Shown: positions 1-5,914 of the stretch, piece by piece | How the letters are laid out: every line of letters begins with the position of its first letter | How positions within the stretch are numbered: position 1 is the stretch's first letter | DNA from: an uncultured bacterium | Lineage (GTDB): Bacteria > Bacillota > Clostridia > Oscillospirales > Ruminococcaceae | Assembly (NCBI GenBank): GCA_905215595.1 | Contig: CAJMQZ010000062.1 | Span: 1 to 11,574 of the forward strand | DNA: 11,574 bases | Reading direction: 5' to 3' | Made by a program: the position numbers and the translations under genes | Notes under the pieces: model-generated | The model's input: only the letters and a program-made list of their open reading frames with translations | What the model was told of the DNA's origin: nothing | The model's database searches: none

Positions 1-62
1 CAGCGCCTCCGCTTGCTTTGTTCTTTGGTGTACTCCGAGCCGGTCTTATGAGATAAGATGGA

Positions 63-392
63 TCAGAGCAGGATGACTGCTGCATTGATGATCAGGCCGA
101 CACCGGTAGCGGTGGAGCTGATCATGTAAGCGGTGCAGGCGATGTCACGGATGGCGTTGGCAGTGCTCTTCTCCATATCAGCAGTCAGAGCGTCCAGACC
201 GGTCTCAGTCCAGGTGTTGGGGTTCTTACGGCGGTAATCGCGGACAGCGGTCAGACCCTTGAACCAGCCGTACGGGGGAATCAGCCAGCACAGCAGAGCC
301 TCAGTCATGGTAGCGTTAGCGCCGCCTTCGGTGTAGGTCATTTCCTCAGTGGACAGTACATTGTAGTACGCGGGCATCATCATTTTTTCCAT
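63..392 (-). CDS. Double-glycine leader peptide precursor (bacteriocin-like), peptide 1
   Basis: This 109-residue small protein carries a class II bacteriocin-type leader. Residues 1-24 end in Gly23-Gly24 after the pattern VLSTEEMTYTEGG, with the hydrophobic/acidic spacing that C39 peptidase-containing ABC exporters recognise. The predicted mature part is 85 residues. It has a hydrophobic segment at about 29-43, a basic and polar middle (RDYRRKNPNT), and a hydrophobic C-terminal helix at about 88-109. Residues 67-83 match residues 80-96 of the upstream gene at 11 of 17 positions (pattern DALxADMxKSxxNxxRD), so the two are paralogues. The start is set by an AAAGGAG site 7 nt upstream. No processing enzyme, immunity gene or transporter is visible, but transcription runs toward the left edge and such genes could lie there. 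The leader type is a motif reading; antimicrobial, signalling or other function is inference. Confidence 0.72.
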   Translation of the reverse strand: MEKMMMPAYYNVLSTEEMTYTEGGANATMTEALLCWLIPPYGWFKGLTAVRDYRRKNPNTWTETGLDALTADMEKSTANAIRDIACTAYMISSTATGVGLIINAAVILL

Positions 393-422
393 AATAACAC
401 TCCTTTTGAAACAAAGCTATCC

Positions 423-452
423 AAAACGGTGCACCCAAAAACGCACCGTTTT
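423..452 (-). terminator. Stem-loop between the two leader-peptide genes (attenuator or terminator)
   Basis: A perfect 10-bp inverted repeat, AAAACGGTGC / GCACCGTTTT with a 10-nt loop, fills the 75-bp gap between the two peptide genes. Because it begins with A4 and ends with T4 it could end transcription weakly in either direction. In the minus direction it would lower transcription of peptide 1 relative to peptide 2, or protect the upstream message. No separate promoter for peptide 1 is obvious in the gap. Confidence 0.5.
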
Positions 453-467
453 ATCTGATTAAAAAGG

Positions 468-821
468 TCAGCGCACGATCAGCAGAACGGCGCTCAGGGG
501 AGCCAGTGCCACTACCATGGTGGTAGAAACGGCATCCCGCACAAAGTTGCTGGCGGATTTGCCCATGTCGGCGGCAAGGGCATCGGTGGCGCGGCCCATC
601 ACGGTAAAGAAGTTGCCGTCCTTGTTGCCGTCCTGCTGCAGCCATGCGCGTGCCTGCTTGATGCCCCAGATATAGCTGGAGGCCAGCACCACAGCACCTA
701 CGACCGTTGCGGCAGTGGTAGCGATCCCGGCAGCATCATCCACTGCGCCGCCGCCGGTGGTATAGGTCATTTCTTCGTTGGAAAGTACCGCATAATCTGC
801 GGGATAATTCATCTTTTTCAT
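468..821 (-). CDS. Double-glycine leader peptide precursor (bacteriocin-like), peptide 2
   Basis: This 117-residue precursor is paralogous to the gene that follows it. The leader is residues 1-24 (VLSNEEMTYTTGG at its end), the same length as in its neighbour and identical in the core pattern LSxEEMTYTxGG. The predicted mature part is 93 residues: an Ala/Thr/Val-rich, Gly-containing hydrophobic segment at about 29-54, a polar middle, the shared block DALAADMGKSASNFVRD at 80-96, and a hydrophobic C-terminal helix at about 98-116 ending in Arg. The ATG at 819-821 is preferred over an in-frame ATG at 885-887 because AAAGGAG lies 8 nt before it, and because the chosen start gives the same leader length as the paralogue. 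A strong promoter lies at 918-946. Pore-forming two-peptide bacteriocin is one reading; a secreted signal peptide is another. Confidence 0.72.
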   Translation of the reverse strand: MKKMNYPADYAVLSNEEMTYTTGGGAVDDAAGIATTAATVVGAVVLASSYIWGIKQARAWLQQDGNKDGNFFTVMGRATDALAADMGKSASNFVRDAVSTTMVVALAPLSAVLLIVR

Positions 822-887
822 CTTCAATACTCCTTTGTCAAGGGGAAATGCCGCATTGCATCCCGATCCCCCGGCGTCCATACCCAA

Positions 888-917
888 GGCCGATAGAGCA
901 TTGTTCTCTATATGGCC
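888..917. promoter_or_regulatory. Imperfect palindrome at the start point of the peptide promoter (possible operator or 5' leader hairpin)
   Basis: The sequence reads GGCC-G-ATAGAG, 7 nt, CTCTAT-AT-GGCC, an interrupted two-fold symmetric element of 30 bp. It begins directly downstream of the -10 box at 918-923 and covers the expected +1 near 911-912. Such a position suits a repressor operator; alternatively the start of the transcript folds into a hairpin. Confidence 0.4.
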
Positions 918-946
918 ATTCTACAACAGTGGTCGGATTTTATCAA
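918..946 (-). promoter_or_regulatory. Sigma-A-type promoter of the leader-peptide genes
   Basis: Read on the minus strand: -35 TTGATA (941-946), a 17-nt spacer and -10 TAGAAT (918-923). Both boxes are one mismatch from consensus. The predicted transcript begins near 911 and has a leader of about 90 nt before peptide 2. Confidence 0.7.
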
Positions 947-989
947 GGGGTTTTGGTACATCTGTGCAAAAACTGGCGGGACGCATGAA

Positions 990-1024
990 ATTGCAGCTAT
1001 AAATTTGTGAAAATAGACTGCAAT
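990..1024 (-). terminator. Possible weak terminator behind the DHHW gene
   Basis: Downstream of the DHHW stop codon, ATTGCAG / CTGCAAT arms with an inner CTAT / ATAG pair form an 11-bp stem with one bulge and a 12-nt loop. Only a short T-run (TTT) follows on the minus strand, so termination efficiency is doubtful. It is the only structure found between this gene and the peptide promoter. Confidence 0.3.
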
Positions 1025-1044
1025 AATTTAGGTTTTTGGCTGTT

Positions 1045-2217
1045 TTACCCCGTCACCCCGGCGCGGTAGAGGTAGGGGTCGCTCTTGAAGCTGTCAAAGT
1101 TGTACAGCACAAGGATCTGGTCGTAGCCGTTATCGGCGATCAGCTTGTCCAAGCCGTAGTTGTAGTTGCGGAAATCCACCACGTCAATGTCGGCGTAGTT
1201 GGCGGTCAGGTAGGGCACAAAGCAGTTGGCGTAGCTGTCCTTGATGACAAGGATGCGTCCGCTGCCATTGCCCTGCACCCGGCTTAAACCGTTGTTGCCG
1301 TGCAGGAACATGGCGTACTTGTCGTAGACAGAGAGCTTCTCTGTGTCGTACAGGCCGGTGGTCTGCCCCTCGGTGGGCTGGCCCGCCGCCGTTACGTTCC
1401 ATACCGTCAGGGTGTTGGCAAGGTCGTAGTAGGTGATCACGTCCGGCACGGCGTTCCATGTGCGCGCCTTGGCGTAGTGGGTGCCGTAAAAGCCGTCGGC
1501 AGTCAGCGCAGTGTGGGCGGCGGTATCAAAGGGGGTAAGGCCAAGGGTCTGGCACAGCTGGCTGTAAGCGTAGTAGGCACCAAGGCTCGTCCAGTGGTGG
1601 TCGGTGCGGTAATAAATATACTCGCTCTTGTGGGCGGTAAGGGTGGGGCGCACGTCCACAAAGCTGCCGCCGGCCGCCTGCACCGCAGCGGAAAGCTGGT
1701 CAAGGTAGCCGTCCTCGTCCAGCAAAGGAGCGTTTGCGGGCACGTTTTCTTTGTAGATATCGCTGGCGGCGGGTGCCAGCAGCACATTCACCTTGCCCGG
1801 GTAGCGCTGGCACAGACTGGTGAGCGCTGCGGTGTTTTTGGGCAGGGTGCGCTCCTCGCTGGAAAGCAGCCCGTAGGTGCGGGGGAACATCATGTGCTCC
1901 TTGCCCAGCAGGATGCCGCCGTTCTGCTGCTTTTGCAGCAGGGTAGTCTCCACTACGCTCTGCAGGCTGATCCACTGGTCGCGCCCCGCTACCTGATCCT
2001 TGACGTATTTGGTGTAGGCGGTAAAGTAGCTGTTCAGCCCCTTGGCGGTGAACTGGGTCAGCGCCGGGCGCTGGCTGAGGGTGGTGTTCTCCAGCTCGCT
2101 GTAACTGCGGTCCGGGGTGACCATATCCAGTGCGAACAGCCCGATGAAAAACAGGCTGAACACCACCAGCACCGGGTAATGCAAAAGGGAGGAGGTCTTT
2201 TTATCGTGTTTGGACAT
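1045..2217 (-). CDS. DHHW family protein, SGNH-hydrolase-like partner of the MBOAT acyltransferase
   Basis: This is a 390-residue protein with one N-terminal membrane anchor (about residues 13-31) and an extracellular domain. The family-naming motif DHHW is at 206-209 within YYRTDHHWTSLGAYYAY. A KDSYAN motif at 326-331 fits the nucleophile-like DS(Y) block of AlgJ/AlgX-type SGNH proteins, in which Asp and His of the D-H-H-W block complete the site. Proteins of this family are encoded next to MBOAT acyltransferases and are thought to pass acyl groups to surface polysaccharide. Here the start lies 12 bp after the MBOAT stop, and its AAGGAGG site overlaps that stop codon, so translation is probably coupled. 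The acceptor glycan is unknown. Length and motifs look intact. Confidence 0.85.
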   Translation of the reverse strand: MSKHDKKTSSLLHYPVLVVFSLFFIGLFALDMVTPDRSYSELENTTLSQRPALTQFTAKGLNSYFTAYTKYVKDQVAGRDQWISLQSVVETTLLQKQQNGGILLGKEHMMFPRTYGLLSSEERTLPKNTAALTSLCQRYPGKVNVLLAPAASDIYKENVPANAPLLDEDGYLDQLSAAVQAAGGSFVDVRPTLTAHKSEYIYYRTDHHWTSLGAYYAYSQLCQTLGLTPFDTAAHTALTADGFYGTHYAKARTWNAVPDVITYYDLANTLTVWNVTAAGQPTEGQTTGLYDTEKLSVYDKYAMFLHGNNGLSRVQGNGSGRILVIKDSYANCFVPYLTANYADIDVVDFRNYNYGLDKLIADNGYDQILVLYNFDSFKSDPYLYRAGVTG

Positions 2218-2229
2218 CTTCCCGCCTCC

Positions 2230-3648
2230 TTAAAAGTTAAAGTACAGGAACGGGCTGTTGGTGCTGCCCACCACATAGGCGGTGGAGACCACCAACAGCG
2301 TCAGGATGGCGGCGCAGCGGGTGACCACGTTTTTGCGCAGCACGTCCCACAGCTTTTCGATCAGCGGGGTGCAGCACACCACGCTTACCGCCAGCAGCAC
2401 GCCATAATTCCGCAGGAAATACAGCGGCGACACCCCGCCGGAGGGGATGAAGAGCTTCTGGAACAGCAGCCCGAAGGACACGCCGGTGTCGTTGCCCACG
2501 AACATTGCCCAGCCTACCACCACAAGGAACAGGGTGTAGAAATGCGGCCACACCCTGCCCTTTTTCAGGTAGGGCAGCAAAAACAGCTTTTCAGCCGCCA
2601 GCAGCACAAAGTAGTAAAGACCCCAGCAGATAAAGTTCCAGTTCGCGCCGTGCCAGATGCCGGTGAGCAGCTCCACGATGAACAGGTTTAAGATCTGCCG
2701 CTTAAGGCCCTTGCGGTTGCCGCCCAGCGGGATATACACATACTCCCTAAACCAGCCGGACAGGGTCATGTGCCAGCGCCGCCAGAACTCGGTGATAGAG
2801 GCGGAGATATAGGGATAGTTGAAGTTTGCGGGGAAGTCGAAACCCAGCATCTTGCCCATGCCGATGCCCATCAGGGAGTAGCCGGAAAAATCAAAGTACA
2901 GCTGCAAACTGTATGCGATGATGCCCAGCCACACCAGCGGGGTGGAAGCGTTTGCCAGACCCACAAAGGTGGTGGAGGGGCTGTCGGCTACCCCGATAAT
3001 GTCTGTCCACAGTGCGCCCACAGCGTCCGCCAGCAGCACCTTTTTGGCCAGACCGAAGGTGAACAGGGTCATGCCCTCTTCGATCTGCTTGAGGTTATAG
3101 CGGTGCTTGTAGACGTGCAGCTGGTCGGAGACGTCCCGGTATTTGACGATAGGCCCCGCGATAAGCTGCGGGAACATGACCACATAAGCGCCGAAGTCGA
3201 TGATATTGCGCTCGGCTTTTACATCCCGGCGGTAGACGTCGATGGAGTAGGAAAGGGTCTGGAAGGTGTAGAAGCTGATGCCCAGCGGCAAGGTGCCGAT
3301 GCCCTGAATTTCGGCAAAGGCGGTGCCCAGCAGGGCATTCACGCTGCGCAGCACAAAGTTTGCGTACTTGAAGTAGAACAGCATTCCTAAGCTGCCAATG
3401 AGCGCCACCAGCAGAAAGAAGCGGCGCAGCGCGGGCTTTGCATCAAAATGTTCGATGGCAAGGCCGCTGAGGTAGTTGATGAGGATAAGCGCCACCATGA
3501 CCGGGAAAAAGCGTACCTCGCCCCAGCAGTAGAACACCAGACTGCACAAAAACAGCACGGTGTTTTTCAGTTTTGCGGGGGCAAGATAGTACAGCGCCAG
3601 CGTGATGGGCAAAAAGCGGAACAGGAAGATGATGGTGCTGAAAACCAA
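2230..3648 (-). CDS. MBOAT family O-acyltransferase (AlgI/DltB-like)
   Basis: This polytopic membrane protein of 472 residues transfers an acyl (probably acetyl) group across the membrane to an envelope glycan. Numbered from the TTG start, family landmarks are PQLIAGPIVKY (about 160-170), LYFDFSGYS (250-258), FWRRWHMTLSGWFREY with a His at 293, and LLTGIWHGANW with the invariant catalytic-type His at 333. The C-terminus FLYFNF is also typical of the family. The annotated start is TTG at 3646-3648: an AAAAAAGGAGG site sits 8 nt upstream, and it yields the usual N-terminus MVFSTIIFLFRFLP. An upstream in-frame ATG (3697-3699) would add 17 untypical residues and place the ribosome site inside the gene. 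It forms an operon with the DHHW gene. No convincing promoter was found in the 75 nt after the preceding terminator. Confidence 0.9.
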   Translation of the reverse strand: MVFSTIIFLFRFLPITLALYYLAPAKLKNTVLFLCSLVFYCWGEVRFFPVMVALILINYLSGLAIEHFDAKPALRRFFLLVALIGSLGMLFYFKYANFVLRSVNALLGTAFAEIQGIGTLPLGISFYTFQTLSYSIDVYRRDVKAERNIIDFGAYVVMFPQLIAGPIVKYRDVSDQLHVYKHRYNLKQIEEGMTLFTFGLAKKVLLADAVGALWTDIIGVADSPSTTFVGLANASTPLVWLGIIAYSLQLYFDFSGYSLMGIGMGKMLGFDFPANFNYPYISASITEFWRRWHMTLSGWFREYVYIPLGGNRKGLKRQILNLFIVELLTGIWHGANWNFICWGLYYFVLLAAEKLFLLPYLKKGRVWPHFYTLFLVVVGWAMFVGNDTGVSFGLLFQKLFIPSGGVSPLYFLRNYGVLLAVSVVCCTPLIEKLWDVLRKNVVTRCAAILTLLVVSTAYVVGSTNSPFLYFNF

Positions 3649-3667
3649 GGGGTCAGCCTCCTTTTTT
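3646..3667 (-). promoter_or_regulatory. Ribosome binding site that fixes a TTG start for the MBOAT gene
   Basis: On the minus strand an AAAAAAGGAGG run (3657-3667) is followed by 8 nt and TTG. This spacing is near optimal and matches the conserved beginning of MBOAT proteins, so the leftward start overrides the longer ATG frame. Confidence 0.75.
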
Positions 3668-3723
3668 ACAAGTTTTGCGGGCAATAACGGTTTCCCCATC
3701 CCGTGTGCGGGAGGGCTTGACTG

Positions 3724-3754
3724 AAAAAAGCCGATGCCGCAGATGGCACCGGCT
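3724..3754 (-). terminator. Rho-independent terminator of the DUF4358 lipoprotein gene
   Basis: Minus strand: AGCCGGTGCC, 6-nt loop, GGCATCGGCT followed by T6. The stem has 10 pairs with one G-U. It starts 13 nt after the stop codon of the lipoprotein gene and separates it from the MBOAT gene. Confidence 0.85.
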
Positions 3755-3767
3755 CAGAAGGTCAGAT

Positions 3768-4337
3768 TCAGCTGTTCAGGGCGCTGTCCACAGCACTGTT
3801 CAGGTCTGCGGTGCACTCGTTGGAGGCGATCACCATGACCACACGGTCACCCTTGGAGGAGATGATGGCGTTTTCCACGTTGTTCTGTGCCTGTGCAAAC
3901 TCGGCGTAGTTGCCGTAGAAGGCCACCTGATCCTGCTTGTAGCTCTCCAGTGCGGTCACCACGTCCTGTGCCTTGCCGGAAACGGCATCCACCACCAGCA
4001 CAAGGCCGGCATCGCCGTTGTCATTGCTCTTCACGCCCTTGTAGGCGGCTACGTCCTCCGCTTTCAGGCCGAAGTCGTACTCGATGTTCATGGCGGCGAT
4101 CTCGAACTGGTTGGAGATGGGGTCGGCAGCCAGCAGGGTCTCCACGGCGCTGTCCAGATCGGCGGTGCCGTTTTCGGTGGTATCCGCCGCCGGAGAAGCT
4201 GCATCGGAGACCGGTGCAGAGGCGGAGGCGCCGGACACGGAGGACGGCGCGGAAGAAGCGCTGCCGCCGCAGCCGGTCAGGGCAACAGCCAGCACGGCGC
4301 TGACGGCGATCACAGAGAGTTTTGTGCGGTTTATCAT
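3768..4337 (-). CDS. DUF4358-type lipoprotein
   Basis: This is a 189-residue secreted lipoprotein. A signal peptide of about 22 residues ends in the lipobox ALTGC with Cys23 as the lipidated residue. A Ser/Ala-rich linker follows to about residue 57, then one compact domain (about 60-189). The domain shows the order seen in DUF4358 proteins: a Tyr-rich N-terminal part (IEYDFGLKAEDV), a hydrophobic strand (AGLVLVVDA), a helix with VVTALESYKQDQ, and the turn IISSKGDRVVMVIAS. The start ATG at 4335-4337 has GAAGGA 7 nt upstream; a longer frame to 4394 adds a poor N-terminus. It has its own promoter and terminator, so it is a single-gene unit. In other Clostridia I recall this family near MBOAT/DHHW genes, as here. 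The function is not known. Confidence 0.8.
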   Translation of the reverse strand: MINRTKLSVIAVSAVLAVALTGCGGSASSAPSSVSGASASAPVSDAASPAADTTENGTADLDSAVETLLAADPISNQFEIAAMNIEYDFGLKAEDVAAYKGVKSNDNGDAGLVLVVDAVSGKAQDVVTALESYKQDQVAFYGNYAEFAQAQNNVENAIISSKGDRVVMVIASNECTADLNSAVDSALNS

Positions 4338-4411
4338 AAAATATTCCTTCTTTTGTTGAATTCGTTTGTCGGGGTGCGGGGCTGTGCCGCGCACACGGGC
4401 AGACTGTATTT

Positions 4412-4440
4412 ATCTTACCATAATAGCAGGTAAATTGCAA
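4412..4440 (-). promoter_or_regulatory. Promoter of the DUF4358 lipoprotein gene
   Basis: Minus strand: TTGCAA (4435-4440), a 17-nt spacer and TAAGAT (4412-4417). The spacer and -10 hold a small inverted repeat, TTACC / GGTAA (4415-4419 and 4429-4433), which may be chance. The predicted leader is about 68 nt. Confidence 0.65.
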
Positions 4441-4478
4441 CGCACCCCACAGGGTTTTCCGGCAGTTTTCATCGGATT

Positions 4479-5297
4479 TTAACCGGTCACGGTCTCCCCG
4501 GCGGCAATGCGCTGCAAAACGGCGACTGCGTCCTCCAGACACAGGCCGCTCTGGTTGAGCAGGGCGGCGTTTTCCGGGCCCACATAGCGCCAGTGCCACG
4601 GCTCGTAGGTGATGCCAGTCACGCTTTCGGCTTCCTTGGGGTAGCGCAGGATAAAGCCGTACTGCTCCGCGTTCTCGCACAGCCAGCGGAAAGCGGCGGT
4701 GTCGGCAAAGCCGGTGTCAAGGGTGGTGTGCTCCGGGCTGTTCAGGTCGGCGGCAAGGCCGCAGTTGTGCTCGGAGCAGCCCGGCGGGTTGACGATGGCA
4801 GCGGCCTTTTCCCGGGCGGCGGCTTCGCTCAGACCCTTGTTGCGGTAGTACTGGGTCTTGTCATCGTACAGCTTTTTCTGGTAGCTGACGCTGCGGTAGC
4901 CGCTCTGCATCCGCACATCCACCCCGTCCCTGGCGGCAGCGGCCTGCATGGAGAGAAAGGCCTCGGCGGCTTCGGTCTGCAAAGTCTTGTTGATGGCGGT
5001 AGCCGAGCCGCATTCCTTAGTCTCGATGGGGTAGTCCTCCGTGATCCGGTGGGCGCGGTTGACAAGGATCATGCGGGGGTCATCCAGCAGCGCCTGCGCC
5101 TGTGCGGCGGTAAGGGTGCTCTGCTGCGCGCCGTTCTCGGCGGGCAGCGCAAGGCTCTCGGCGGGCAGCTCGGGCAGCTGCGGAACCGCAGCCTTGCGGG
5201 TGCAGGCGTAGGCGGTGCCGCCCGCCACAAAGCAGGCCAGCGCCGTCAGGCAGAGCAGACGCCGGGCGTGATGGTTACGGTGATGGGAAGAACGCAT
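4479..5297 (-). CDS. D-alanyl-D-alanine carboxypeptidase, VanY/M15B family
   Basis: This 272-residue exported zinc peptidase trims the terminal D-Ala of peptidoglycan stem peptides. It starts with a basic His/Arg-rich N-region and a signal or anchor helix (about 13-31). The M15 signature is complete: SGYRS at 132-136, SEHNCGLAADL at 175-185 and EPWHWRYVG at 232-240. From the family, zinc ligands are His177, Asp184 and His235, with Glu232 as catalytic base. The start ATG has AGAAGG 8 nt upstream. It is divergent from spoVAC (80 bp between starts). No clear housekeeping promoter was seen in that gap. A role in spore cortex or germination is possible from the context, but vegetative wall maturation is equally possible. 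There is no vanHAX-like gene around it, so resistance is unlikely. Confidence 0.9.
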   Translation of the reverse strand: MRSSHHRNHHARRLLCLTALACFVAGGTAYACTRKAAVPQLPELPAESLALPAENGAQQSTLTAAQAQALLDDPRMILVNRAHRITEDYPIETKECGSATAINKTLQTEAAEAFLSMQAAAARDGVDVRMQSGYRSVSYQKKLYDDKTQYYRNKGLSEAAAREKAAAIVNPPGCSEHNCGLAADLNSPEHTTLDTGFADTAAFRWLCENAEQYGFILRYPKEAESVTGITYEPWHWRYVGPENAALLNQSGLCLEDAVAVLQRIAAGETVTG

Positions 5298-5323
5298 AGA
5301 CTATACCTTCTTTCACAAAAAAA

Positions 5324-5353
5324 GGATAAGCACCCGCCGCCCCGGGCAGACTA
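5324..5353 (+). promoter_or_regulatory. Candidate sigma-G promoter before spoVAC
   Basis: GGATA (5324-5328), 18 nt, then CAGACTA (5347-5353). This resembles the forespore sigma-G pattern (GNATR, 17-18 nt, CATNNTA) with a mismatch in the -10 element. spoVA operons are sigma-G controlled in Bacillus; here this is inferred only from the similarity and the position about 25 bp before the gene. Confidence 0.35.
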
Positions 5354-5376
5354 TCCGCAAAAGGGGGCGCGGGAAG

Positions 5377-5826
5377 ATGAAGATGAAAGCGCAGGAATAC
5401 GCACGCCGGGTGCAAAAGGCGGGGCCGCATTCGCCGCTTCTGGCAGACTGCCTGTGGGCGTTCTGTGTAGGCGGCAGCATCTGCCTGCTGGGCGAAGGGC
5501 TGCGGCAGCTGTTTCTGCGGCAGGGCGCGGACGCAGAAGCGGCGGGCACCCTGACCAGCTGCACCTTGATTTTGCTCTCGGCGGTGCTGACCACGCTGGG
5601 CTGGTACCAGAAGCTGGCGGCAAAGGCCGGGGCGGGGTCGCTGGTACCCATCACCGGCTTTGCCAACGCGGTGGTCAGTGCGGCCATCGAGTTCAAGGCC
5701 GAGGGACGGGTGCCGGGCACGGGCGCAAAGATGTTCCTCATCGCCGGGCCGGTCATCGTGTATGGCACGCTGGCGGCAGTGGTGTACGGTGTGGTGCTCT
5801 GGCTGCTGGGGGCTTCTATCCTATAA
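5377..5826 (+). CDS. spoVAC: Stage V sporulation protein AC
   Basis: This 149-residue integral membrane protein of the SpoVA complex moves dipicolinic acid across the inner spore membrane. In Bacillus, SpoVAC acts as a mechanosensitive channel. Hydrophobic segments are at about 24-44, 58-76, 87-103 and 115-146. The conserved stretch LVPITGFANAVVSAAIEFKAEG (a 22-residue block at about 89-110) and the preceding short cytoplasmic region are typical, and the length is normal. A purine-rich AAGGGGG site lies about 9 nt before the ATG; a second in-frame ATG two codons on is an alternative. It heads the spoVAC-D-E cluster but is separated from spoVAD by 88 nt holding a stem-loop. Confidence 0.93.
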   Translation: MKMKAQEYARRVQKAGPHSPLLADCLWAFCVGGSICLLGEGLRQLFLRQGADAEAAGTLTSCTLILLSAVLTTLGWYQKLAAKAGAGSLVPITGFANAVVSAAIEFKAEGRVPGTGAKMFLIAGPVIVYGTLAAVVYGVVLWLLGASIL

Positions 5827-5835
5827 TACGGAACA

Positions 5836-5894
5836 GCCCCGCCGGATATTGCAGCGTCACAGCACCAGTATAGCACGTGCCGGGGCATTTTTTG
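5836..5894 (+). terminator. Possible terminator or attenuator between spoVAC and spoVAD
   Basis: GCCCCG (5836-5841) can pair with CGGGGC (5881-5886), which is followed by ATTTTTT. The loop is about 39 nt with limited inner pairing, so the hairpin is weak as a terminator. It could instead mark a remnant of an inserted palindrome. Confidence 0.3.
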
Positions 5895-5914
5895 CAGAAA
5901 GGAAGAAATTTTTT

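Noticed and set aside
44..58. Small hairpin TCTTAT-GAG-ATAAGA after peptide 1
   Set aside because: Only six AT-rich pairs and no T-run; too weak to call a terminator.
822..887. In-frame extension of peptide 2 to an earlier ATG
   Set aside because: It would place the ribosome site within the gene and spoil the matching 24-residue leader of the two paralogues.
1300..2691. 463-codon open frame on the plus strand
   Set aside because: It runs antisense across the DHHW and MBOAT genes, has no ribosome site, and its protein is low-complexity His/Gln/Val/Gly-rich, typical of a GC-rich shadow.
3704..3715. CCCGTGTGCGGG palindrome before the MBOAT gene
   Set aside because: Four-pair stem with no context; probably chance. 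No sigma-A promoter could be found around it either.
4593..5873. 426-codon plus-strand frame
   Set aside because: It is antisense to the carboxypeptidase and out of frame with spoVAC; Gly/Ala/Arg-rich without motifs.
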